Below the pieces are notes generated by a model, which was given only the letters and a program-made list of their open reading frames with translations, was not told the DNA's origin and made no database searches. From Acinetobacter cumulans (GTDB taxonomy: Bacteria > Pseudomonadota > Gammaproteobacteria > Pseudomonadales > Moraxellaceae): a DNA stretch of 64,000 nucleotides. How positions within the stretch are numbered: the first letter of the stretch is position 1; every line of letters begins with the position of its first letter. The position numbers and the translations under genes are program-made. The stretch lies in the NCBI RefSeq assembly GCF_003024525.3, contig NZ_CP035934.2, positions 2,604,001-2,668,000 on the forward strand. The letters are read 5' to 3'. This document shows positions 27,942 through 36,168 of the stretch, one piece after another.

Positions 27942-28385
27942 TTAATTATTCAAATTTATTGTGAATACATTCAAATGATGCATCATTTCTCGAATCATTA
28001 CAAAGTAAGCCCATAGCTTAAAATCATGCCCTACTTTGTTCGTATAATATTCTAGTCGCTCCACCCACTCATTAAATGCATGTTCCAGCATATTTCGGTC
28101 TATGTGCTTTGCATCATTAAAAAACAGCGTGCTGATTTGTCGCATAGATTCATCAGCAGTTTGTGACTTCCGCTGTTTGCGAAAATCCAGCTTCAGCTGT
28201 TCCAGTAGTTCTTCAATCACATAGATCATATTTTCAATCGCCAAAGCATCGATACCGCCAAAACGCACACTTTGCGCAATGATAAAATTCAGACCTTTTG
28301 AAATTTCAATTATTTGCCCGTCTACTTCAAATTTCAGCTGTTCATCAGCCAGTGAAAATGCAATCTCTGCTTGCGAATCGCTCAT
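27942..28385 (-). CDS. Uncharacterised 147-residue protein upstream of the NERD-helicase
   Basis: Not recognised. A soluble, mostly helical, acidic N-terminus (FSLADEQLKFEVDGQIIEIS) is followed by a helical C-terminal part with many Lys, Arg and His. There is no signal peptide, membrane helix or known motif. The ATG at 28385 is preferred because the AGGAG ribosome-binding site sits nine bases upstream; the ATG two codons earlier is too near. The gap to the NERD-helicase start is 93 bases on the same strand, so co-transcription is possible. A terminator on the minus strand separates it from the upstream MFS gene. Confidence 0.72.
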   Translation of the reverse strand: MSDSQAEIAFSLADEQLKFEVDGQIIEISKGLNFIIAQSVRFGGIDALAIENMIYVIEELLEQLKLDFRKQRKSQTADESMRQISTLFFNDAKHIDRNMLEHAFNEWVERLEYYTNKVGHDFKLWAYFVMIREMMHHLNVFTINLNN

Positions 28386-28434
28386 GAGCATATTCTCCTA
28401 GCAATCTTCAATTCAAACCCAGCATTGACCTAAT

Positions 28435-28471
28435 AAAAAGCGCCACCTGATTGATCCTATCAGACAGCGCG
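28435..28471 (-). terminator. Rho-independent terminator after the Fsr-like MFS gene
   Basis: Minus-strand stem GCGCTGTCTGAT / ATCAGGTGGCGC (with three wobble pairs in the middle), then TTTTT, four bases past the MFS stop. Confidence 0.7.
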
Positions 28472-28475
28472 ATGA

Positions 28476-29699
28476 TTAGCCTACAGGCTTAATCTGCGTC
28501 TTTGGCAAAAAGAATGTTGCTAAACCCAGTAAAGGCAACAATGAACAAACACCAAACACCCATTCAATGCCATTCATATCTGCCAAATAACCCAAACCCG
28601 CAGCAGCAATACCACTTACACCAAACATTAAGCCAAACATTAATCCTGCAATCATGCCTACGCGACCAGGTACGGCTTCTTGCGCATAGACCACCATAGC
28701 AGCGAAAGCCGATGACATCACTAAACCCACGATAATAGACAGCACGGTCGTCCAAAATAAATTTGCATAGGGCATGATGAGTGCAAAAGGCGCCATGCCA
28801 ATAAAAGACACCCAAATTACGGCTTTACGGCCAATTTTATCGCCAATCGGCCCGCCAGCAAATGTGCCCAAGGCAACGGCTGCCAAAAAAGCAAATAAAT
28901 GTAGCTGGGCATTTTGCAAACTTAAGCCAAATTTATGCATTAGATAAAAGGTGAAATAGTTGCTGATGCTGGCGATATAGGTAAATTTGGCAAACATCAG
29001 CACGCAAATAGTTGCTAATGCAATAAACAGCTGTCTGCCTTGTAGCTTGCTTTGTACCTGCTGTGCTTTTGATGTGGCTTGGCTAAGGCTATGTTTAATA
29101 TTCCAGCGACTCACAGCAAACAGTACCCAAATGGCCAACAAAGCAAAGACCACCAGCCATGCGACTGCATGCTGTCCAAAAGGGACGATAATCAACGCGG
29201 CCAATAGTGGGCCAATAGCAGAACCTGTGTTCCCACCAACCTGAAATGTAGATTGGGCTGTGCCAAAACGACCACCTGATGCCATACGCGCCACCCGCGA
29301 TGCTTCAGGATGAAAAGTCGATGACCCTACCCCAATGAGGGCAGAAGCGATCAGCAGTACGGTAAAACTTGGGGAAAAAGCCAATAGCACAATACCACTG
29401 AACGTAACAACCATGCCCATTGGGAGCAAATAAGGCTTAGGATGCTTATCGGTATAGAGGCCAATCCATGGTTGCAATAATGAAGCTGTCAGTTGATAGA
29501 CCAGTGAAATCAGACCGACTTCTGCAAAACTCAGTGAAAAGTTGACTTTCAGCATCGGGTAAATAGCAGGTAAAACCGCTTGTATTAAATCATTTAGCAG
29601 ATGCGCTACCGCAACTGCACCCACAATTTTAATCACCATACCTTGTGGCTGCGTACTTGCTACGTCAGCATCATTCTTCACGGGTATTGAAGCGTTCAT
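28476..29699 (-). CDS. MFS efflux transporter, fosmidomycin-resistance (Fsr)-like
   Basis: Twelve-helix inner-membrane transporter of 407 residues. Seen: AVAHLLNDLIQAVLPAIYPM near the N-terminus (typical of the Fsr branch), a loop 2-3 signature-like LYTDKHPKPYLLP, SSTFHPEASRVARMASGGR, also characteristic of Fsr, and GDKIGRKAVIW in the second half. The family includes E. coli Fsr, which exports fosmidomycin; the substrate here is not proven. It is divergent from an AraC-type regulator across about 105 bases, an arrangement expected for a regulated efflux pump. Start ATG 29699. Confidence 0.87.
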   Translation of the reverse strand: MNASIPVKNDADVASTQPQGMVIKIVGAVAVAHLLNDLIQAVLPAIYPMLKVNFSLSFAEVGLISLVYQLTASLLQPWIGLYTDKHPKPYLLPMGMVVTFSGIVLLAFSPSFTVLLIASALIGVGSSTFHPEASRVARMASGGRFGTAQSTFQVGGNTGSAIGPLLAALIIVPFGQHAVAWLVVFALLAIWVLFAVSRWNIKHSLSQATSKAQQVQSKLQGRQLFIALATICVLMFAKFTYIASISNYFTFYLMHKFGLSLQNAQLHLFAFLAAVALGTFAGGPIGDKIGRKAVIWVSFIGMAPFALIMPYANLFWTTVLSIIVGLVMSSAFAAMVVYAQEAVPGRVGMIAGLMFGLMFGVSGIAAAGLGYLADMNGIEWVFGVCSLLPLLGLATFFLPKTQIKPVG

Positions 29700-29804
29700 T
29701 GCCCGTTCACTCCATGTCTGTATTGATCGATTTTTGATTGTAAATTGTCACTCATAGCATTATCTTCCAATAATCATTGTATAAGTGACAAAAATGAGGC
29801 CTGC

Positions 29805-30587
29805 ATGCATAGCTTGCTGATTGAAACTGAAATGTCGGAACTGGTCATTGGCTTATCTTCTGAGCATAGCTATCGGGAGATTACGCCACCACATCATCAT
29901 TCGCGGGCACAATTTCTCTATGCATCTAGTGGCATGATTCAAGTGTATACGCCCAACCATGTTTGGATTGTACCGCCTATGTGTGCGCTGTGGATTCCTG
30001 CTGGGATCGAGCACAGTGTCATTTCACTTAGTCATGTCAAAATGAATACGGCGCTGGTCGATACAGCAGCCGCGGACCTGATGGGCCAAAATTGTTTTAT
30101 TATTCGTGTAAGCAAACTACTGCATGAACTACTGATTCGCTTAAATGCGCTCGAAAGTATGCCACCATCTGAAGTGCTGAGCGCAGATGAGTTATCACGC
30201 TCGTTGCAAATTTTAATCTTCGATGAAATTCATAAAGCAAATCTGTTGCCTATTCAGATTCCTTGGCCACAAGACAAACGCCTGCTACAAATATGTAAAA
30301 CCATGTTAGATACACCCGACCAACTGAAGGATTTAAGCACATGGGCCGATGATATTGGCACAAGTGCGCGTACCCTCATGCGTATGTTCCAAAAAGAAAC
30401 GGGGCTTTCTTATCGGGCTTGGATTCAGCAAATGCATATCGCGCATGCGCTAAGTAAAATTTCAATTGGCGAATCTGTGGCACAAATCTCTAGGACACTT
30501 GGCTACAGTAACCCCAGTGCTTTTAGTGCCATGTTTAAACGGCATTTGGGACAAACACCACAGCAGTTTAGGCAAGGGGCTAAATAA
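29805..30587 (+). CDS. AraC-family transcriptional regulator
   Basis: A 261-residue regulator, probably controlling the divergent Fsr-like pump. The N-terminal cupin-type sensing domain has PPHHHSRAQFLYASSGMIQVYT and WIVPPMCALWIPAGIEH. The C-terminal domain has two helix-turn-helix units (LKDLSTWADDIGTSARTLMRM and AQISRTLGYSNPSAFSAMFKR) and ends GQTPQQFRQG. I chose ATG 29805, with AATGAGG upstream; an in-frame TTG at 29745 would add 20 residues without a ribosome-binding site. The His-rich segment could bind metal or ligand. It is convergent with deformylase, only 14 bases apart. Confidence 0.88.
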   Translation: MHSLLIETEMSELVIGLSSEHSYREITPPHHHSRAQFLYASSGMIQVYTPNHVWIVPPMCALWIPAGIEHSVISLSHVKMNTALVDTAAADLMGQNCFIIRVSKLLHELLIRLNALESMPPSEVLSADELSRSLQILIFDEIHKANLLPIQIPWPQDKRLLQICKTMLDTPDQLKDLSTWADDIGTSARTLMRMFQKETGLSYRAWIQQMHIAHALSKISIGESVAQISRTLGYSNPSAFSAMFKRHLGQTPQQFRQGAK

Positions 30588-30601
30588 TGCCGAACATTAT
30601 T

Positions 30602-31087
30602 TTAATCTGTTAAACGTTCAACAAAGAGCACGCCATTTAGATGATCTACCTCGTGTTGTACTATACGTGCAGGAAAGCCTGAAAACTCTGTTTCGATCTG
30701 CTCGCCTTGTACGCTTCGATAACGCACACGAATTTGGGCAGCTCGTGCAACTTGACCACGCCTGTCTGGCACACTCAGACAGCCTTCTTCACCATCTAAG
30801 GTCTGTTCAGACTGAAACACAATTTCAGGGTTAATCATCACAGTTGCATCCATTTCAGGTGCATCGGGATAACGCACATTAGGACGTGAAGCCACGATAA
30901 TAATTCGCTTAGAAATATACACTTGTGGTGCCGCAATACCGACACCATTGCGGTCCAGCATGGTTGCATGCATCGCCTGCGTTAGCTCAGTTAACCACGG
31001 ACAATTAAACTCAGCTTCACTCACTGCAACAGCCACTAAATTCAGAATAGCCTCACCTTGTTGTGCGACAGTTAATACCGTATTCAT
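30602..31087 (-). CDS. def: Peptide deformylase
   Basis: Removes the N-formyl group from new proteins. The 161 residues hold all three metalloenzyme motifs: GVGIAAPQ (48-55), EGCLSVPD with metal ligand Cys103, and HEVDH with His145, Glu146 and His149. The gene is not next to fmt, unlike the main def copy of many bacteria, so it may be a second deformylase; this cannot be confirmed here. Start ATG 31087. Confidence 0.93.
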   Translation of the reverse strand: MNTVLTVAQQGEAILNLVAVAVSEAEFNCPWLTELTQAMHATMLDRNGVGIAAPQVYISKRIIIVASRPNVRYPDAPEMDATVMINPEIVFQSEQTLDGEEGCLSVPDRRGQVARAAQIRVRYRSVQGEQIETEFSGFPARIVQHEVDHLNGVLFVERLTD

Positions 31088-31222
31088 ACAAGTTACTCCA
31101 AATATTAAAGGTCTATTTGTCAGGTATTTTATTTAATATAAATTATTTGATGCTTTTTCATTATGGCTTAAGCCTCGTAAGAGAGAATAAACCTGCTTTG
31201 GATTGAGATTAAGTAAATTATT

Positions 31223-31813
31223 ATGTTTGACTGGTCTGCCTTATTGCAACATTACGGCTATTTAGCTGTATTTGTCGGTGCATTTTTTGAAGGCGAAACC
31301 GTATTAATGCTCGGTGCTTATGCAGTACATCAACACATTTTATCTTTTTGGCCTCTGGTGGGAATTGCCATGGTTGGTGGCTTTTTAGGCGATCAACTGT
31401 ATTATTTCATTGGTGCAAAATATGGCTACGGCTTTATTCAAACTCGCCCACGGCTCAATCAAAAATTTGAACGTGCCAGCCAAATTATTGCGCGTTATCC
31501 CACAGTTGCCATTTTAATCATGCGTTTTTTATGGGGCTTAAGAACCATCATCCCCATGAGCTTTGGCATTATGCATTATCCAGCACTGCGCTATTTAGTG
31601 ATCAATTTGATTGCCAGTTTTATCTGGGCCTTTGTGGTCGTGAGTGTCGGTTTACAGGTCAGTCATTGGCTTCATATTTTTTGGCACATGCTTCTGCCCC
31701 ATCAACATAAAATTGTCATTATTGGCGCAGTCATCTTCTGTATTTTGTTGGTGCGTATTGTGTATGGCCGTTTCGCCAAAAGCACTGAGTCCTCAGAGAC
31801 GCGCTCATCTTAA
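31223..31813 (+). CDS. DedA-family membrane protein
   Basis: A 196-residue inner-membrane protein of the DedA/VTT group; some members act as undecaprenyl-phosphate or phospholipid flippases and affect membrane potential and peptide resistance. Seen: FVGAFFEGETVLMLGAYA with the conserved acidic residues, FLGDQLYYFIGAKYG, RFLWGLRTIIPMSFG with the conserved Arg, and a hydrophobic C-terminal helix. It stands alone on the plus strand, with no visible terminator. Confidence 0.9.
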   Translation: MFDWSALLQHYGYLAVFVGAFFEGETVLMLGAYAVHQHILSFWPLVGIAMVGGFLGDQLYYFIGAKYGYGFIQTRPRLNQKFERASQIIARYPTVAILIMRFLWGLRTIIPMSFGIMHYPALRYLVINLIASFIWAFVVVSVGLQVSHWLHIFWHMLLPHQHKIVIIGAVIFCILLVRIVYGRFAKSTESSETRSS

Positions 31814-31939
31814 TCAATTTAATCTCGCAATTTAATCTCGCAATTGAGTCACCGAGATATAAAATACTGATACACATGCACTTAAGTTAATTTTCAGTTC
31901 CTGTTGCTATATATGTAATTTTACAGGGAGGAAGTTAGC

Positions 31940-32143
31940 GTGAACGCGACTATACTTTTATTGGGTGTGCTGTTTAGCTCCATCGGCTTCGGCTATTTTT
32001 TATATGGTAAAAAACAACAAAAATCGGTGCCCTTGATCTGCGGTATTGCTTTAATTATTTACCCTTATTTTATTGAAAACATCAGCATCATGTTGGCGCT
32101 TGGCCTTATTCTTTGTGTGATTCCTAAATTTATTCGTCTATAA
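31940..32143 (+). CDS. Small two-to-three-helix membrane protein
   Basis: A 67-residue hydrophobic protein with segments ILLLGVLFSSIGFGYFL, LICGIALIIYPYF and IMLALGLILCVIP separated by a short basic turn (YGKKQQKS). It starts with GTG at 31940. That start is well supported by the strong AGGGAGGAAG ribosome-binding site ending seven bases upstream. Similar tiny membrane proteins occur widely in gamma-proteobacteria without a known function. It lies between DedA and the IS-split transporter. Confidence 0.78.
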   Translation: MNATILLLGVLFSSIGFGYFLYGKKQQKSVPLICGIALIIYPYFIENISIMLALGLILCVIPKFIRL

Positions 32144-32355
32144 ACTTCATCTAAAGCATATTATTTTTTAAATATTTACATGATAAGTAATACAAAATTA
32201 TATAATTAAAAGTTATTAAACCACCAATAAAGTTTGATTATTCAAGCAGATATCCCTTATCTACAATCCAAGGATACTGACTTGTTTTACCTTGGATTTT
32301 CGCATGGAAGCTCATCCACGCTTAACTCGTGAAGACAAACGAACACTTGGCCTCT

Positions 32356-32359
32356 CCTC
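32356..32359. repeat. Target-site duplication CCTC, left copy (right copy 33642-33645)
   Basis: The 4-base direct repeat CCTC flanks the element when the terminal inverted repeats are aligned in register (AGAGGTGG... and AGAGATGG...). Four bases is within the usual range for IS3-family elements. The surrounding shared sequence CTCTCCTCA leaves some ambiguity of boundary. Confidence 0.75.
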
Positions 32360-32420
32360 AGAGGTGGTCCCACTTGTTTGAACAACTAAAAGCGTATTTA
32401 TAAGTGATATTCCGCTCTAG

Positions 32421-33293
32421 TTAAGCCACCTTGTTTTGTTGGGGTAGCTGATCATAGTAAAACTCATTTGGTGTCATTTTGTCTAGACTCGAATGAGGTC
32501 GTTTCAAATTATAAAACTCAAAATATGCACTTAATTGCTTTTTCGCATCTGTGACACTGCTATAAGCTTTGAGATACACCTCTTCATATTTAACGCTCCG
32601 CCATAATCGTTCAACCATCACATTATCTACCCATCGACCTTTACCATCCATACTGATTTGAATGCCATTTGATTTCAATACATCAATAAATGCATCACTG
32701 GTAAACTGGCTGCCTTGGTCTGTATTAAATATTTCAGGTCGACCATATTTTTCAATCGCTTCATTTAAAGCCGAAATACAAAAATCCACCTCCATACTAA
32801 TCGATACTCTATGCGCAAGTACCTTGCGGCTATGCCAATCAATCACAGCACATAAATAAACAAAGCCTTTTGCCATAGGGATATACGTTATATCCGTAGA
32901 CCACACTTGATTACTGCGCTGAATAGCCAATCCTTTGAGCAGATATGGATATTTACGGTGAGCTTGATTAGCCTGGCTTAAATTTGGTTTGCAATATAAC
33001 GCCTGAATACCCATTTTCTTCATTAAAGTACGTGTATGACGTCGTCCTATATGATGTCCTTGACGATTCAACAAATCACGCATCATACGACTGCCTGCAA
33101 AAGGATATTGCATATGTAATTCATCAATACATCGCATCAGCTTCAGATCTGATGCACTCACAGGTTTTGGGCGATAGTAATAACAACCACGGGAGACTTT
33201 CAGCAGCTTAGCTTGCTTAGATACTGAAATCTGAAGTGAGTCGTCGATTAACTTTTGTGGTTGAAGCGGCCCAGTTTCTTCAACACACCTTCT
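32421..33293 (-). CDS. IS3-family transposase OrfB (integrase domain), made by -1 frameshift
   Basis: Carries the catalytic DDE integrase core: first Asp in WSTDITYIP, second in NTDQGSQFTS, and Glu in MVERLWRSVKYEEVYL, followed by the usual FYNLKRPHSSLDKMTPNEFY. The -1 frame is open from the slippery heptamer at 33293-33299 through RRCVEETGPLQPQKLI to the stop, so the working protein is an OrfAB fusion of about 377 residues (87 from OrfA plus 290). A GTG at 33161 could start a separate OrfB of 246 residues. The frame is intact, so the element may be active. Confidence 0.9.
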   Translation of the reverse strand, partial: RRCVEETGPLQPQKLIDDSLQISVSKQAKLLKVSRGCYYYRPKPVSASDLKLMRCIDELHMQYPFAGSRMMRDLLNRQGHHIGRRHTRTLMKKMGIQALYCKPNLSQANQAHRKYPYLLKGLAIQRSNQVWSTDITYIPMAKGFVYLCAVIDWHSRKVLAHRVSISMEVDFCISALNEAIEKYGRPEIFNTDQGSQFTSDAFIDVLKSNGIQISMDGKGRWVDNVMVERLWRSVKYEEVYLKAYSSVTDAKKQLSAYFEFYNLKRPHSSLDKMTPNEFYYDQLPQQNKVA

Positions 33294-33553
33294 AAAAAAT
33301 CAATTTCTAATGCCTGCTCACCGATTTTTGCATGTAGTTTTTTTAGATCGATGGGTGGTTCTGTTGGAGCTTTTGATTGATCGAAAGCTTGCGAGGAAGC
33401 TGAGATCAATTGATTTTTCCAGTCAATAATTTGGTTTTGATGAACATCAAACTCAGCACTCAATTCAGCAAGTGTTTTTTCTGCTTTAATCGCAGCAAGT
33501 GCTACCTTAGCTTTAAAATCATTTGAATGATTTCTTCTTGGTCTACGTGCCAT
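33248..33553 (-). CDS. IS3-family transposase OrfA (helix-turn-helix)
   Basis: A 101-residue DNA-binding protein that recognises the IS ends. The start ATG 33553 follows GGAG at good spacing; the longer frame start is less likely. Seen: MARRPRRNHSNDFKAKVALA, then LAELSAEFDVHQNQIIDWKN (helix-turn-helix) and a leucine-zipper-like IDLKKLHAKIGEQALEIDFL. Normal termination gives OrfA; frameshifting at the heptamer near its end gives OrfAB. Confidence 0.9.
   Translation of the reverse strand: MARRPRRNHSNDFKAKVALAAIKAEKTLAELSAEFDVHQNQIIDWKNQLISASSQAFDQSKAPTEPPIDLKKLHAKIGEQALEIDFLEGVLKKLGRFNHKS
33293..33299 (-). other. Programmed -1 ribosomal frameshift site T TTT TTA
   Basis: The heptamer lies in the OrfA frame as gaT TTT TTA and fits the X XXY YYZ slippery rule. 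Slipping back one base joins OrfA codon 87 to the OrfB frame, which stays open for 290 codons. Confidence 0.82.
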
Positions 33554-34977
33554 AAAATACTCCATATATTGATGTTTATAACATCATTTGAGGAGCAGAA
33601 TATCACTTATAGGAGTTGTTCAAATTTACGGATCCATCTCTCCTCATTAGGTGGCGCGCTTGAGTTCTATGACTTCGTGATTTATGTTTTTTACGCCAAA
33701 ATTATTTCTGAATTATTTTTCCCAAGTACACTCAGTCCATTTTGGGCCATGCTCAATACTTATGGCATTTTTGCAGCAGGTTACTTCTTCCGCCCATTGG
33801 GTGGCGTGGTCATGGCGCATTTTGGTGACTTAGTGGGCCGCAAACGCCTATTTAGCTTGTCTATTTTACTCATGGCTTTGCCTACCTTACTCATTGGTGT
33901 CATGCCAACCTTCGAAAGCATTGGTTATGCAGCGCCCTTATTACTCTTACTTATGCGTATGGTTCAAGGCATTGCAATTGGCGGTGAAATTCCAGCAGCT
34001 TGGACCTTTGTTTCTGAACATGTACCTGAAAAGAAAATTGGGATTGCCAATGGCCTGCTGACTGCGGGTTTATCCTTAGGCATTTTGTTAGGTGCTTTAA
34101 TGTCACTGTTTATTTCGCTCAAATTTTCTGAAGCTGAAATTCACGACTGGGCATGGCGTATTCCCTTTATTGTTGGCGGTATTTTTGGTTTTGTAGCGCT
34201 GTATTTACGTAGTTACCTCAAAGAAACTCCTGTATTTAAAGCCATGCAAGAGAAAAAAGCACTGGCAAAAGAACTGCCTGTTAAACAGGTGCTGGCAAAG
34301 CATAAAACAGCTGTCGTAATTGGTATGTTGTTTACATGGTTCTTAACAGGCTGTGTCGTGGTCCTGATTTTGGCCATGCCCAACTTACTCAGCACAGGCT
34401 TTGGCTTTGAACGTGCCGATGCGTTTAAAATGCAAAGTGCGGCCATTATTATGCAAATGGCAGGTTGTATTGTTGCAGGCTTATTGGCAGATCGCTTAGG
34501 TGCGGGCAAAGTCATGCTATTTGGTTCTTTACTCGTCACTGTACTGGCTACTGTGTTTTACAACAGCTTAGGTCATGTTGCTCCATCGACTGTGTTTGTG
34601 TTGTATATGCTTTTGGGCTTTAGCTCAGGTACTGTCGGAATGGTGTCTTATAGCATGGTGAAAATGTTCCCTGCACAAATTCGTTTTACAGGCATTTCAT
34701 TTTCATACAACTTGGCCTATGCCATTGCTGGAGGCATTACTTTGCCATTGGTACAGTGGTTAAGCGCGTTTAGCCCAATTGGTGCTTTGTACTATGTTTG
34801 GGTGGTATGCATGGTGGCATTCTTCACAGCCATGCTGTATCGCGCAAAATTTGAGAAAGCCAACTTTCGGCCGAGCTAATGGCGCGAATTAAATTAAATC
34901 GTTAAACAATGATTATTAACAAAGTATGTGCTAAAAAAAGGCTGGGCAACACTTAAAACACCTCATCCTTGAAACTC

Positions 34978-35006
34978 AAAAAGAGCAGTTAAACTGCTCT
35001 TTTTTA
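34978..35006. terminator. Bidirectional rho-independent terminator
   Basis: The perfect stem aaaaagagcagtt / aactgctcttttt has a minimal loop. It lies between the split MFS gene and the convergent DUF2505 gene. Confidence 0.9.
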
Positions 35007-35096
35007 TATATGCATGATGCTTAACACGTGCATTCTGACCAAGCTTTTACATTATAAGACATGCACGATTAATCAGGTCTAGCGCTTAAGCTTTAT

Positions 35097-35588
35097 TTAT
35101 AAATGCTTGCGTAATTCGTCTTCAATAATTTCAATTTCGACTTGGCTAAAACGACGGATTTCGCTTTCAGCATGACGTTCTAACATCCCACCAATGAGTG
35201 GTACTTTAATATTCACATTCCAATCTAAATGAAATACCACATGAGTGTCATCGCCAGTCACACGGCGTTGGCAGTTGGCCTTAAGTGGAAGATTTGGCTT
35301 TAAAATCACTTCTGAGGTCATGGCCTCTAAATTACTCACATCCGTGCGATGTAAACGAAATGCATCTTTCAAAAATTTTTTCGCAGTGTCAGGAATTTTT
35401 ACATCTAAGTTATAAGCACGCTTCAGCGTATAAATATCGCCCATTTTTTCTGATTCAATAATTTCAAGTTGCTCCCCTGGAATGCGCTTACACACAGCTT
35501 CGTGTAGTTCTGTTCGAGCAGCTAAACGTTTAAAATCTTGTAATGAAATGCCTTGAATTGAAGCTTGCACAGTAAATTGATGCGCCAT
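35097..35588 (-). CDS. DUF2505 domain protein
   Basis: A 163-residue protein of a family with an expected START-like/lipid-binding fold (family assignment from memory). Typical pattern: FTVQASIQGISLQDFKRLA at the start, conserved Arg/Tyr-rich middle, VNIKVPLIGGMLERHAESEI near the end. No signal peptide. Function unknown. It stands alone, convergent with the disrupted MFS gene and sharing its terminator. Confidence 0.82.
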   Translation of the reverse strand: MAHQFTVQASIQGISLQDFKRLAARTELHEAVCKRIPGEQLEIIESEKMGDIYTLKRAYNLDVKIPDTAKKFLKDAFRLHRTDVSNLEAMTSEVILKPNLPLKANCQRRVTGDDTHVVFHLDWNVNIKVPLIGGMLERHAESEIRRFSQVEIEIIEDELRKHL

Positions 35589-35846
35589 GTTATACCCTTT
35601 TTATATTTCGTTTTATTGTTGTATTCATCACTGTAGCATTACAGTTTGATTTATAGCTTATGCTATTGAATAACTCATACTATTAAATAATTTAAATCGA
35701 GTCTTTACATTGACTATAGATCTACATTTTATCGGCAAACTGGCCTATCGTTGCAAACTTAACCATCATTTGAGCCAACCACCTAAATATGCCAATACTG
35801 CAACATACAATAAAAGTTGATACCGCTAAATCGCCTAGAGCCTAGT

Positions 35847-36146
35847 TCATACCAACTTTAGCGCATGCTTATGCCCAAATCGACCACACCACAACACACT
35901 GATCTGGGTGGCATAATCAATCTGCATATATTGTGCTAAATATTGAAGCTTCATACAGTAATGCTCTGCACCATCATCTAAACCAGATACAATCATTTGT
36001 GTGGCTTTAGGAAAGTCCTGCAACCACGGTATTGCATAAGCGTCGCTAAGCTGCGCAAAATTTAGAAATTGCTCAGGTGTTTGATAAATTTGCTCGGCCA
36101 CGGCATCAAACTGCTTTTGTTGCTCAAGCTTGAAATCAATTAACAT
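35847..36146 (-). CDS. Uncharacterised 99-residue protein downstream of pnuC
   Basis: Small soluble protein with no recognised family. Seen: acidic-amphipathic N-terminus (FKLEQQKQFDAVAEQIYQ), QDFPKATQMIVSGLDDGAEHY, and a C-terminal ISVLWCGRFGHKHALKLV. It follows the PnuC-type transporter by 22 bases on the same strand, so it is probably in the same operon. This could suggest a role in handling the imported nucleoside, but nothing in the sequence shows it. About 260 bases without a gene separate it from DUF2505. Confidence 0.72.
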   Translation of the reverse strand: MLIDFKLEQQKQFDAVAEQIYQTPEQFLNFAQLSDAYAIPWLQDFPKATQMIVSGLDDGAEHYCMKLQYLAQYMQIDYATQISVLWCGRFGHKHALKLV

Positions 36147-36168
36147 GTTCTTTCTCTACCATGTCATT

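Larger units (their letters stand above)
32360..33641 (-). mobile_element. Complete IS3-family insertion sequence (1282 bp)
   Basis: Two overlapping reading frames of an IS3-type transposase on the minus strand, bounded by imperfect terminal inverted repeats. The left end reads AGAGGTGGTCCCACTTG then TTTGAACAACT, and the right end (complement) AGAGATGGATCCGTAAA then TTTGAACAACT; both continue into TATAAGTGATATTC. The left arm has about nine more bases between these blocks than the right. The 4-base target duplication CCTC and the restored host gene support these ends. The named IS type cannot be assigned without a search. Confidence 0.9.
32304..34879 (+). pseudogene. MHS-family MFS transporter gene disrupted by an IS3-family element
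   Basis: The gene would encode a 429-residue MFS symporter of the metabolite:H+ group (KgtP/ProP/CitA type). The 5' fragment is 32304-32359 (starts MEAHPRLTREDKRTLG), and the 3' fragment resumes after the IS at 33646. Joining them gives 1290 bases (430 codons with stop) in one frame and the natural junction TLGLSSLGGALEFYDFV. Other family motifs: HFGDLVGRKRLF and RMVQGIAIGGEIPAAWTFV. No decay is seen in the rest, so the insertion looks recent. In its present form the 5' part would stop 25 codons in. An ATG inside the IS (33527) is fortuitously in frame with the 3' part and could make a chimeric protein, although this is unlikely to be functional. Confidence 0.9.
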
